A stretch of DNA of 64,000 nt from Thalassobellus citreus. GTDB lineage: Bacteria > Bacteroidota > Bacteroidia > Flavobacteriales > Flavobacteriaceae. A model generated the notes under the pieces. That model searched no databases and had not been told where the DNA came from. It saw only the letters and a program-made list of their open reading frames with translations. The translations under genes and the position numbers were made by a program. The stretch covers positions 186,001-250,000 of the forward strand of contig NZ_JBISCC010000125.1 in NCBI RefSeq assembly GCF_044385915.1, read 5' to 3'. Positions 8,179-15,198 of the stretch are shown piece by piece; the first letter of the stretch is position 1; each line of letters begins with the position of its first letter.

Positions 8179-9012
8179 ATGAAAAACATTTTAATAGCAT
8201 TTACACTAATTTTATTTACTGCTTGTAATAAAGACGACGCTCCTAAAGATTATTCAGCAGAAAACGACGAAGAAATTCAAGCTTATATAGCTTCTAATAA
8301 TTTAGCTGCACAAAAAAGTAGTTCGGGCTTATATTATATAATTGATGAACAAGGCACAGGAGATAAACCTACACTATTATCAGATAGAGTAAAAGTTGCT
8401 TTAAAAGGATACTTAACTAACGGAACTGTATTTAGCGAAAATACAAATGGTATATCTTTTCCTGTTCTACAAGAACTTATCCCAGGTCTAGTAGAAGGGC
8501 TTAGCTATTTTAATGAAGGCGGCAAAGGAAAACTTATAATTCCGGCTCATTTAGCTTATGGCGATAATAAAACTGAAGAAATACCTCCAGGCTCTGTAAT
8601 TATTTTTGATATTGAACTTATATATGTGAATTACAAAACTGAAAATGATGAAGAAATTCAAACATATTTAAATGATAATGATTTGATAGCTGAAAAAAGC
8701 AGTACCGGATTATATTATATAATTGATGAACTTGGTTCTGAAAATCAACCAACACAAACCGATAACGTAACTGTTGCTTATAAAGGTTATTTTCTTGACG
8801 GAACTGTTTTTGATCAAAGCAATGCAGCAGGAGTTTCTTTTAATTTACAAAATGTCATTTCTGGTTGGACAGAAGGCATCACTTATTTTAAAGAAGGAGG
8901 TAATGGCAAACTATTAATTCCTGCTCATCTAGCCTATGGTAATAGTGACTATAATGGCATTCCTGGAGGCTCGGTTCTTATTTTTGATGTAAACCTTATT
9001 TCTGTAAACTAA
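8179..9012 (+). CDS. Lipoprotein with two tandem FKBP-type peptidyl-prolyl isomerase domains
   Basis: 277 residues. The lipoprotein signal is MKNILIAFTLILFTAC, so the protein is probably tethered in the envelope. Two FKBP domains follow, about 30-155 and 160-277, each opening with ENDEEIQ.Y and LYYIIDE and carrying VKVALKGYLTNGTVF or VTVAYKGYFLDGTVF and GKLIIPAHLAYG or GKLLIPAHLAYG. FKBPs catalyse proline cis-trans isomerisation during folding of exported proteins. The two halves are plainly an internal duplication. The first domain has Phe/Ser changes near the drug-binding pocket (GISFPVLQELIPGLVEGL) typical of divergent Bacteroidota copies. Confidence 0.9.
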   Translation: MKNILIAFTLILFTACNKDDAPKDYSAENDEEIQAYIASNNLAAQKSSSGLYYIIDEQGTGDKPTLLSDRVKVALKGYLTNGTVFSENTNGISFPVLQELIPGLVEGLSYFNEGGKGKLIIPAHLAYGDNKTEEIPPGSVIIFDIELIYVNYKTENDEEIQTYLNDNDLIAEKSSTGLYYIIDELGSENQPTQTDNVTVAYKGYFLDGTVFDQSNAAGVSFNLQNVISGWTEGITYFKEGGNGKLLIPAHLAYGNSDYNGIPGGSVLIFDVNLISVN

Positions 9013-9040
9013 AATATTATTATTAAAATTATAAATTAAG

Positions 9041-9069
9041 CCACTTTGTGAAAACAAGGTGGTTTTTTG
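9041..9069 (+). terminator. Intrinsic terminator after FKBP gene
   Basis: CCACTTTGT (9041-9049) pairs with ACAAGGTGG (9054-9062), with one G-U, followed by TTTTTT. Confidence 0.8.
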
Positions 9070-9135
9070 TTTAAAGAAAATTAAATTAGTAAAAATTAAC
9101 GATATTCGTTTAACAAACTTTAATTTTAAAATACT

Positions 9136-9771
9136 ATGAAAATCACTTCTACCAACATAGCAAAACCAACTACTATTATTTGGAATGGTAAAGAAGTAAC
9201 CACAGGTATTTATAAAACTCCAACATCAAACCCTATATTTCTAGGAAAGAGTGATGTTAAAAACGATGAAGTTACTGATAGAAAACATCATGGAGGCGAG
9301 TTTAAAGCCTGTTATCTGTTTTCAGAAAACCAATATAATTATTGGAAAAACTTGTATCCTAATTTAGATTGGAATTGGGGTATGTTTGGAGAAAACTTAA
9401 CCGTTGATGGTTTAGATGAAACGAAACTATATATTGGTGACATTTATAAAGTTGGTGATGCATTAGTACAAATTACACAACCACGGGAGCCTTGTTTTAA
9501 ATTTGGTGTAAAGTTTGGCAATCAAAATGTGCTTAAGCAATTTATTGATCATAGTTTTTCAGGAACTTACGTTCGAGTTTTAGAGGAAGGTTTTGTAAAA
9601 ACTGGCGACACCTTTAAACTCATAGAACAAGCAAAAAATAGCATTACAACGTATCAGTTTTTCAATTTACTCTTTTCAAAAGAAAAAAGCTCAGAATTAA
9701 TTCTTTCAATTTTAAACAATGACGCATTACCACAAAGTAAAAGAGATAAATTAAAGTCTTTTATAAAGTAG
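9136..9771 (+). CDS. MOSC-domain protein, YiiM-like
   Basis: 211 residues. The MOSC fold spans about 20-160: ITSTNIAKPTTIIWNGKEV, then VTDRKHHGGEFKACYLFSE, GMFGENLTVDGLDE, YIGDIYKVGDALVQITQPREPCFKFG and GTYVRVLEEGFVKTGD. The cysteine in REPCFKF is the conserved residue of the family, which handles sulfur or molybdenum-cofactor chemistry such as reduction of N-hydroxylated bases by YiiM. The C-terminal 45 residues are helical, as in YiiM. No molybdenum-cofactor genes are nearby, so the physiological substrate is open. Confidence 0.88.
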   Translation: MKITSTNIAKPTTIIWNGKEVTTGIYKTPTSNPIFLGKSDVKNDEVTDRKHHGGEFKACYLFSENQYNYWKNLYPNLDWNWGMFGENLTVDGLDETKLYIGDIYKVGDALVQITQPREPCFKFGVKFGNQNVLKQFIDHSFSGTYVRVLEEGFVKTGDTFKLIEQAKNSITTYQFFNLLFSKEKSSELILSILNNDALPQSKRDKLKSFIK

Positions 9772-9784
9772 CTTGGGTTTGTTA

Positions 9785-9792
9785 TATCTTTG
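9785..9792 (+). promoter_or_regulatory. -7 promoter box for DEAD-box helicase gene
   Basis: TATCTTTG matches TAnnTTTG, 17 bases before the ATG. Confidence 0.55.
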
Positions 9793-9809
9793 CTGCAAAT
9801 ACCTTATAA

Positions 9810-11048
9810 ATGTCATTTAAAGACTTACAATTAAACAGACCTATTTTAAGAGCCATTGCTGAAGCTGGATATGATAACCCAACTTTGGTTCAAGAAAAAA
9901 CAATTCCTTCGGTATTACATAAAAAAGATGTAATTGTTTCTGCTCAAACAGGCACAGGAAAAACAGCTGCTTTTGCACTTCCTATTTTGCAGTTATTGTT
10001 CGACAAACAAGACGCGTCTAAAAAAGGAAAAAAAATAAAAGCTTTAATTGTTAGTCCTACGCGCGAGTTAGCGGTTCAAATAAATGAAAATTTCATAAAA
10101 TATAGTACGTATACCAATTTAAGAACTACTGTTATTTTTGGAGGAACCGCAATAGAACCTCAAATAGATGTTTTAAAAAAAGGCGTTGATATTTTGATTG
10201 CAACCCCTGGACGTTTACTTGATTTACACAAACAAGACATTATCAATCTTGATTATATAGAAACCTTAGTTTTAGATGAAGCCGATTTAATGCTAGACAT
10301 GGGATTTATAGACGATGTAAAAAAAATTGAACGTTTATGCTCCAACGAGAAGCAGATATTATTGTTTTCGGCAACCATTCCTTATAAAGTAGAACAATTA
10401 GCCAATACTATTTTAAAAGATCCAGAACGTGTTGAAGTTGCACAAAACTCTTCTACAGCAAAAAACATTAATCAGGTATTGTATTACGTTCCTAAACAGA
10501 ACAAAATTGAACTATGCTTACACCTATTACGAAATACTATAAAAGGCAGTATTCTTATTTTTAGACGCACAAAATATGGTGTTGAAAAACTAGAACAAAC
10601 ACTTTTAAAAAACAGTTACAAAGTAGAAAGTTTACATGGTGATAAAAGCCAAAACTTAAGACAAGAAGCTTTAAAAAACTTCAAAGCCAAAAATGTAAAT
10701 ATTTTAATAGCTACCGATGTTGCTGCACGTGGTATTGATATAAATGAATTAGATGCTGTTATTAATTTCGATTTACCAAATGTACCAGAAACCTATGTAC
10801 ACAGAATAGGTAGAACAGGTCGCGCAGGAAGCTACGGAAACTCTTATTCATTCTGTTCTGCAGATGAAAAAGCGTATGTAACAAGCATACAACAACTCAT
10901 TCAAATTCAACTAGATGTTATTGAAGATCATCCCTACCCTTTAGATCCAAAAGCGAAAAAGGAAATTCATAAAACACCAGGAAAAAGCAAACACAGAAAA
11001 GGTCGTAAAAGTGAAGCTTCTAAGAAGAAAAAGAAACGTTGGTATTAG
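9810..11048 (+). CDS. DEAD-box ATP-dependent RNA helicase (RhlE-like)
   Basis: 412 residues with the full DEAD-box motif set: Q motif region FKDLQLNRPILRAIAEAGY, motif I AQTGTGKT (about 47), Ia PTRELA, Ib TPGRLLD, II DEAD (about 152), III SAT, IV LIFRRTKYG, V ATDVAARGID and VI HRIGRTGRAG. The C-terminus is a short lysine/arginine-rich tail ending in KKKKKRWY, which would add non-specific RNA affinity. RhlE-like helicases remodel ribosomal and messenger RNA, often in the cold. The family call within DEAD-box proteins is by resemblance only. Confidence 0.95.
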   Translation: MSFKDLQLNRPILRAIAEAGYDNPTLVQEKTIPSVLHKKDVIVSAQTGTGKTAAFALPILQLLFDKQDASKKGKKIKALIVSPTRELAVQINENFIKYSTYTNLRTTVIFGGTAIEPQIDVLKKGVDILIATPGRLLDLHKQDIINLDYIETLVLDEADLMLDMGFIDDVKKIERLCSNEKQILLFSATIPYKVEQLANTILKDPERVEVAQNSSTAKNINQVLYYVPKQNKIELCLHLLRNTIKGSILIFRRTKYGVEKLEQTLLKNSYKVESLHGDKSQNLRQEALKNFKAKNVNILIATDVAARGIDINELDAVINFDLPNVPETYVHRIGRTGRAGSYGNSYSFCSADEKAYVTSIQQLIQIQLDVIEDHPYPLDPKAKKEIHKTPGKSKHRKGRKSEASKKKKKRWY

Positions 11049-11090
11049 TTTAGATTATTAGAATGTTAGACCATATAGCTTTTACAAGCT

Positions 11091-11498
11091 TTATGATTCA
11101 TAGCGTTTATTAAAATGATTTTTAAGTAAAGGTATTTGTATAGAAAACATCACTCCAAAAAGAACAATACCATACATAACTGTTTTAGGCATTGTATAAC
11201 TTGTTAATGCATTTGTTATTTTATTATTAGAAAACACACTAAAATCTATAGCACTAAATATACTTGATGATTCAGTTTCTACTCCAAATATCAAATATAA
11301 TGTAAGAGCTAAAATCAATGTTATAATAAAAATCCAACCTGTTTTTGAAATTAAAGGTTTATATACTGTAGTACTGCTCTTTAAAGCTTCTACTTGAGAC
11401 ATAACAGATGTAGTAAAATCAAAAGACGGTTTTTCTAACCCCGTATTCTTCATTACTTTTTTAGTTAAATTTTCTAAATGCTTATCTACCTCTTTCAT
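11091..11498 (-). CDS. Small two-helix membrane protein, probable anti-sigma partner
   Basis: About 135 residues from the ATG at 11498. The N-terminal 50 residues are soluble and helical, followed by two membrane segments (about 56-74, WIFIITLILALTLYLIFGV, and about 106-125, TVMYGIVLFGVMFSIQI). The start overlaps the last 17 bases of the sigma gene upstream, which implies translational coupling. Gene order and topology fit a membrane anti-sigma factor, but no zinc-binding anti-sigma motif is visible, so the role is inferred from position. The in-frame TTG at 11507 is a less likely start. Confidence 0.65.
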   Translation of the reverse strand: MKEVDKHLENLTKKVMKNTGLEKPSFDFTTSVMSQVEALKSSTTVYKPLISKTGWIFIITLILALTLYLIFGVETESSSIFSAIDFSVFSNNKITNALTSYTMPKTVMYGIVLFGVMFSIQIPLLKNHFNKRYES

Positions 11499-12066
11499 AA
11501 TGTTCAATTATTTCTGGTTCTAACCGTTGTTTTAAAATAGACGCTAACTTTTTTCTACTTCTAAACAATTTCACTTTAATATTATTAGATGTAAGCCCCA
11601 TAGTTATAGAAATCTCTTCTAAAGATTGGTCTTCAAAATAATATAAAGTTAACAAAAAACTATCATCACTTGGTAATAAATCAATACAATCTTGAATAGC
11701 CTGCTCTCGCTCCTTATGCTCTAAATTATCTAAAGCATTATCGATGGTTTTTAATTGATTCTCAGTAAATTCATCAATAGCAACATCATTTAAATACTTT
11801 TTATTTTTCTTTATTCTATCTAAACTAGTACGATAGGCAATTTTATAAACCCATGTAGAAAATTTAGAATCGCCTTTAAACTTATGTAATGATTTATAAA
11901 CCTTAATAAATGTATCTTGAGACACTTCTTCTGCTTCCTCCCTATTCTTCAACATTCTTAAGGTTAATGTAAACACCAAGTCCTTATAACGTTCAACCAA
12001 CACATTAAATGCATTAGTCTCTCCGCTAATAATTAAATTGATATAATGTTGGTCGTTAGTGGTCAT
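11482..12066 (-). CDS. ECF-type RNA polymerase sigma factor (RpoE-like)
   Basis: 194 residues. Region 2 is at about 20-90 (AFNVLVERYKDLVFTLTLRMLKNREEAEEVSQDTFIKVYKSLHKF, then FSTWVYKIAYRTSLDRIKK), and region 4 at about 130-185, where SLEEISITMGLTSNNIKVKLFRSRKKL is the -35-reading helix. It belongs to the stress-type ECF group rather than the FecI group. Its own gene is preceded by a near-perfect ECF promoter (TGTAACC-N16-CGTC), the same as the divergent DUF6249-like gene, so it most likely drives both transcripts. The membrane protein that follows is probably its regulator. Confidence 0.95.
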   Translation of the reverse strand: MTTNDQHYINLIISGETNAFNVLVERYKDLVFTLTLRMLKNREEAEEVSQDTFIKVYKSLHKFKGDSKFSTWVYKIAYRTSLDRIKKNKKYLNDVAIDEFTENQLKTIDNALDNLEHKEREQAIQDCIDLLPSDDSFLLTLYYFEDQSLEEISITMGLTSNNIKVKLFRSRKKLASILKQRLEPEIIEHYERGR

Positions 12067-12077
12067 TTTAAAAGTAA

Positions 12078-12104
12078 GACGACTTTATTATATTTAAGGT
12101 TACA
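12078..12104 (-). promoter_or_regulatory. ECF-type promoter of the sigma operon
   Basis: On the minus strand TGTAACC (12098-12104) is followed after exactly 16 bases by CGTC (12078-12081). This is the -35/-10 layout known for ECF sigma factors such as Bacillus SigM and SigW. It sits 12 bases before the sigma start codon, so the leader is very short. Confidence 0.75.
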
Positions 12105-12134
12105 TAATTTTGAAAAAAAATAAATAAAAAAAAG

Positions 12135-12161
12135 TGTAACCAAAAGAAAAGACCTATCGTC
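12135..12161 (+). promoter_or_regulatory. ECF-type promoter of the divergent membrane gene
   Basis: TGTAACC (12135-12141), a 16-base spacer and CGTC (12158-12161): identical elements and spacing to the promoter facing the sigma gene. The start codon is 46 bases downstream. Confidence 0.75.
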
Positions 12162-12207
12162 ATAAGCTATGAACATATTAAAAATAATCAATTAAAAACA
12201 AATAATT

Positions 12208-12552
12208 ATGGAAGCAGTAATTTTTGGTATTATATTTGGCTCAATTTTCGGAGTATTTTATTTATACTATTCTACACGTAACAAAGAACGATTAGCTCTT
12301 ATAGAAAAAGGAGCTGATGCTAATATTTTTGTAAAAGAAAAAAAAGAGCATACAGCTCCTATTTGGAAAGTAATAATTCTAAATCTTGCCTTATTATTAA
12401 TGGGAATTGGAGCAGGTATCGTAATTGGAGGGATATTATGGAAAAACTTTAACATTGCTTCTGATATAGCTATGCCTGGGTCAATTTTCTTTATGGCAGG
12501 AACAGGTTTGCTAATTGGTTTCTTTTTAACAAAAAAAATAGACAAAGAATAA
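12208..12552 (+). CDS. DUF6249-like membrane protein
   Basis: 114 residues. There is an N-terminal membrane helix (about 3-22), a conserved short loop RNKERLALIEKGADANIF, then two more helices (about 50-75 and 88-108) rich in glycine (MGIGAGIVIGGIL, AGTGLLIGFFL). The ERxALIEKG motif is the hallmark of this uncharacterised family in Bacteroidota, often found beside ECF sigma genes. It carries the same ECF promoter as the sigma operon, which it faces, so it is likely a regulon member responding to envelope stress. The molecular function is unknown. Confidence 0.8.
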   Translation: MEAVIFGIIFGSIFGVFYLYYSTRNKERLALIEKGADANIFVKEKKEHTAPIWKVIILNLALLLMGIGAGIVIGGILWKNFNIASDIAMPGSIFFMAGTGLLIGFFLTKKIDKE

Positions 12553-12572
12553 ATTTACAAATTAAAAACAAC

Positions 12573-12603
12573 AAAACCTGTTTTCTAATGGAGAACAGGT
12601 TTT
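12573..12603. terminator. Bidirectional terminator between convergent genes
   Basis: AAAACCTG (12573-12580) pairs with CAGGTTTT (12596-12603), extended inward by TTTTCT and AGAA. The A and T runs let it work for both converging transcripts. Confidence 0.85.
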
Positions 12604-12604
12604 G

Positions 12605-13270
12605 CTATTTTACAGGAAAATCAAAATAAGTATTAGGAAATGGTTCGTTTTTCAAAGTAAAATGCCACCATTCTTTTGGATAGTTTCTAAATCCATATTT
12701 CGACATGATTTTTTGTAACAATTGCCTATTCGCCTTCTGATCATCTGTAATGTTATTATAATTAACCCAAGATGCTTCTCCAAAAAAATCATAAGCACTA
12801 CCCATATCTATCGGTTCGCCTGTATTACCATCAATAATAGTTAAATCTACCGTACTACCTTTACTATGCCCAGACCTACTAGCTATATATTCTTCTTTAA
12901 AAAGATTCTCCTTTGCAACGTCTGGATAAAAAAGAGACTTATTAATAGTATCATTTAAATCTTTTGCCCAACGTATAAAATGATTAACAGCTTGTTGCGG
13001 TCTATAACCATCATAAACTTTTAAACATAAATTATTATCCTGTAACTCTTCATGAACTTCCCTTAAGGCCATAGCCGTTTGCTTGGTTAAGATGAGTTTA
13101 TTAGATTGATACCCCTCAATAATCTTACCTACAAAGTTATTTGAAGTATTATACCTTAGATCTACTTTCAAATCTGGTATAACATCTTCTACATAAACAA
13201 ACCCATCTGGCAGTTGCCCAAACGAAACAAAGCAATAAAAAAACAATAAGGATGTAAAAAAGTAGCGCAT
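12605..13270 (-). CDS. D-alanyl-D-alanine dipeptidase, VanX/DdpX-type (M15D)
   Basis: 221 residues. A signal peptide (1-19, ending SFG) places it in the periplasm. The zinc-peptidase motifs are visible: SGHSKGSTVDLTI (SxHxxGxxxD, His and Asp ligands) and EWWHFTL (catalytic Glu, third His ligand). DGYRPQQAVNHFIRWA is the usual substrate-binding segment. Enzymes of this family split D-Ala-D-Ala. Without vanH or vanA beside it the likely role is recycling of cell-wall dipeptide, not vancomycin resistance. The leader upstream contains an intrinsic terminator (13333-13360), listed separately, which may attenuate this gene. Confidence 0.9.
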   Translation of the reverse strand: MRYFFTSLLFFYCFVSFGQLPDGFVYVEDVIPDLKVDLRYNTSNNFVGKIIEGYQSNKLILTKQTAMALREVHEELQDNNLCLKVYDGYRPQQAVNHFIRWAKDLNDTINKSLFYPDVAKENLFKEEYIASRSGHSKGSTVDLTIIDGNTGEPIDMGSAYDFFGEASWVNYNNITDDQKANRQLLQKIMSKYGFRNYPKEWWHFTLKNEPFPNTYFDFPVK

Positions 13271-13332
13271 GATGCTTATTAGTTTATAAGCTAATTTAAA
13301 TAAAATAATTTTACGCTAAAATAAAGCATAAA

Positions 13333-13360
13333 AAAACCGAGTTCCCTCAAACTCGGTTTT
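13333..13360. terminator. Intrinsic terminator in the leader of the VanX-like gene
   Basis: AAAACCGAGT (13333-13342) and ACTCGGTTTT (13351-13360) are perfect 10-bp arms with an 8-base loop, flanked by A and T runs. On the minus strand it lies between a promoter at about 13480 and the VanX-like start at 13270. Confidence 0.85.
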
Positions 13361-13470
13361 CTTTCAATTTGCTTTTTTTATTATGATTGTAGATTTAGGG
13401 TCTCTATACCAACAACATAATGCAAATATTAATTAATTAATCCATTGAACTAAAAAGTGTGTTATTTAGT
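13333..13470 (-). ncRNA. Candidate small RNA or attenuated leader
   Basis: A minus-strand -7 box (13477-13484) would start RNA near 13470, and the hairpin at 13333-13360 would end it, giving about 140 bases. The interval has no credible peptide frame: the only ATGs lead to two to four codons. It may be an independent sRNA or the prematurely ended leader of the VanX-like gene. Confidence 0.35.
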
Positions 13471-13476
13471 ACACTC

Positions 13477-13505
13477 CAAAGATATAACTATTAAAGATTA
13501 CAAAA
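13477..13505 (-). promoter_or_regulatory. Promoter for leader or small RNA
   Basis: On the minus strand TTTTG (13501-13505), a 16-base spacer and TATCTTTG (13477-13484) form a -33/-7 pair of the Bacteroidota type. The spacer is two bases shorter than in the tRNA/tuf promoter of this window. Confidence 0.55.
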
Positions 13506-13610
13506 CGCCAAAAAGCATTAAAAATCGATGAAATACATATAATTTTAACATTTATCGACAAAAAACATCGTTTAAACGACAAAACACACAAAAACTTATT
13601 TGTAAAAACA

Positions 13611-13640
13611 AAAAAAGCACCCTGAAAAGAGTGCTTTTTT
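13611..13640. terminator. Bidirectional intrinsic terminator, orphan
   Basis: AAAAAAGCAC (13611-13620) and GTGCTTTTTT (13631-13640) form a perfect stem with a 10-base loop. No gene ends next to it on either strand, so it may close an unseen small RNA. Confidence 0.75.
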
Positions 13641-13858
13641 ACTAACTAACCAACCAAAAATATGGATTACAATTCTTAAGTTTTAAAGTAACCACACAAT
13701 AAACTTTTTTGTAGAATGTAATTAATAATAATGTATCAATTTTTGTGCCAAAATGAAATTACACCTGTTTATTTAACAATAAATAATTTAATTATTAGCT
13801 ACTAGTATTTAAAATATAAATGTGAGATATTTGCCTTAATTAAAAATAAAAGTTAGAA

Positions 13859-14557
13859 ATGAAAAACGCTCTATTATTATTTATTGCTTGTATACTAATT
13901 TCATGTGGAGAAAAACAACATGACCTAACAGTAAAAGGACAAATAAAAGGATTAAAGAAAGGTACTATTTATCTAAAAAAAGCAAATGATACAACACTAA
14001 CAAATGTTGACTCATTAGTAATTAATGGTCAGTCTGAATTTGAATTACATAGTGATTTGGAATCTCCTGAAGTATTCTTTTTATATCTTGATAAAAATAG
14101 CTCTGAAGATGATAGAATATCCTTTTTTGCAGACAAAGGTGTAACAGAAATAAATACCACATTAAAAAACTTTGTTTATGATGCAGAAATTAATGGATCT
14201 ACACAACAAAAAACACTTGAAGAATACGAAAAAATGATGTCTAGATTTAGAGATCAAAATTTAAATTTAATAAAAGAAGGTTTTGATGCTAAAAAAGACG
14301 ATAATAAACCTAAACTAGATAGCTTACAAAATATTCAAAAGAGTATGCTTAAAAGAAGATACTTATTTACTGTAAACTTTGCACTAAACCATAAAAATAG
14401 CGAAGTAGCACCTTATTTAGCGCTAACAGAAATATATGATGCTAAAGTAAATTTGTTAGACACTATCAATAATTCTTTATCAAAGAAAGTGAAAGAGTCT
14501 AAATATGGAAAAGAATTACAAGTGTTTATTGATAAAATAAAAGCTTCAGAAAAATAA
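13859..14557 (+). CDS. DUF4369-domain lipoprotein
   Basis: 232 residues. The lipoprotein signal is MKNALLLFIACILISC. A DUF4369 beta domain (about 24-115) includes LTVKGQIKGLKKGTIYLKK and SLVINGQSEFELHSDLESPEVFFLYL. The rest (115-232) is helical and charged. In this phylum DUF4369 usually precedes a TlpA-like thioredoxin domain, but no CxxC motif is present here, so this is the binding half alone. It ends at a clear terminator. The function is unknown, probably envelope-associated. Confidence 0.82.
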   Translation: MKNALLLFIACILISCGEKQHDLTVKGQIKGLKKGTIYLKKANDTTLTNVDSLVINGQSEFELHSDLESPEVFFLYLDKNSSEDDRISFFADKGVTEINTTLKNFVYDAEINGSTQQKTLEEYEKMMSRFRDQNLNLIKEGFDAKKDDNKPKLDSLQNIQKSMLKRRYLFTVNFALNHKNSEVAPYLALTEIYDAKVNLLDTINNSLSKKVKESKYGKELQVFIDKIKASEK

Positions 14558-14583
14558 TAGCATATTCCTCTTAACAACTTATT

Positions 14584-14618
14584 ACACAAAAAGACCTTAT
14601 TTAAAGGTCTTTTTGTGT
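14584..14618 (+). terminator. Intrinsic terminator after DUF4369 gene
   Basis: A 15-bp stem: ACACAAAAAGACCTT (14584-14598) with AAGGTCTTTTTGTGT (14604-14618). Confidence 0.8.
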
Positions 14619-14680
14619 TTATAGAGTATTTCCTAGAAATACTTAATTAAAATAAATTACTAACGTTAAATATTTTGCAT

Positions 14681-14710
14681 AAAAAAACCTCACAAAAGTG
14701 AGGTTTTTTT
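14681..14710 (-). terminator. Terminator of tRNA-Thr transcript
   Basis: AAAAAAACCTCAC and GTGAGGTTTTTTT with loop AAAA, directly after the 3' end of the tRNA on the minus strand. Confidence 0.85.
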
Positions 14711-14711
14711 G

Positions 14712-14785
14712 AGCCGATGGAGGGACTCGAACCCACGACCTGCTGATTACAAATCAGCTGCTCTAGCCAGCTGAGCTACATCGGC
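14712..14785 (-). tRNA. tRNA-Thr (anticodon UGU)
   Basis: 74 bases. The acceptor stem GCCGATG/CATCGGC closes. The anticodon stem CTGAT/ATCAG carries loop TTGTAA with anticodon TGT, and the T arm GGTTCGAGTCC is standard. CCA is not encoded. The sequence is identical to the tRNA at 42383-42456. It is a single-gene transcript with its own promoter and terminator. Confidence 0.97.
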
Positions 14786-14801
14786 AATTTATTAACGGGT
14801 G

Positions 14802-14831
14802 CAAATATAATATCTAAAATGATATCTACAA
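14802..14831 (-). promoter_or_regulatory. Promoter of tRNA-Thr
   Basis: On the minus strand TTG (14829-14831), 19 bases, TATATTTG (14802-14809): a full -33/-7 pair ending 16 bases before the tRNA. Confidence 0.7.
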
Positions 14832-14849
14832 GCATTCCGTTAAAAAATA

Positions 14850-15116
14850 TTATCCAAGTTTATTAATTTTTTCAATTAATGCGGTTCCTTTAGCTTCTAA
14901 TTCTTGGTTAATAGCTTTAAAGTGCGCCTTTGCATTATCTGTTTTTGCATTTACTTTAGCAATTAATTCATCAAAAGTCACAATTGCTTCATCAATAATT
15001 CCTTCACTTTCTTTTGTGTCCTTATCTGTATTTGCATATTCCCAAATATAAACTGCTTCTATAATATCGCCTAAAACGTAATTTATGTCTTTTTTTAGAT
15101 CTCTAACATTTGCCAT
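14850..15116 (-). CDS. Small all-helical conserved protein, function unknown
   Basis: 88 residues, rich in Lys, Glu and Ala, with no signal peptide or membrane segment. It predicts as two or three long amphipathic helices (DLKKDINYVLGDIIEAVYIWEY, then IDEAIVTFDELIAKVNAKT and AHFKAINQELEAKGTALIEKINKLG), possibly a coiled coil. It resembles short uncharacterised cytoplasmic proteins of Flavobacteriia. I do not recognise a family name. It lies 82 bases downstream of manA on the same strand and may be the last gene of that transcript. Confidence 0.75.
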   Translation of the reverse strand: MANVRDLKKDINYVLGDIIEAVYIWEYANTDKDTKESEGIIDEAIVTFDELIAKVNAKTDNAKAHFKAINQELEAKGTALIEKINKLG

Positions 15117-15198
15117 TTTTACTATTTTTAAATTTTTACAAAAGTACTTAATTAAATTATATGTTCTCTAGTATAGAGAGAATTAAAATAAGTTTGAA

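Larger units (their letters stand above)
13271..13858. other. Long intergenic region with two strong hairpins and a minus-strand promoter
   Basis: About 590 bases without a supportable protein gene. It holds two intrinsic-terminator hairpins (13333-13360 and 13611-13640) and, between them, a minus-strand -7 box. Before the DUF4369 gene a box GATATTTG, one mismatch from TAnnTTTG, lies about 30 bases upstream. A second possible minus-strand box TATTTTTG at 13655-13662 is too close to the 13611-13640 hairpin to make a useful RNA. Confidence 0.6.

Noticed and set aside
12605..13270. VanX-like gene as part of a vancomycin-resistance cassette
   Set aside because: No vanA-type ligase, vanH or vanRS is present in the window, and single VanX/DdpX-like genes are common housekeeping genes.
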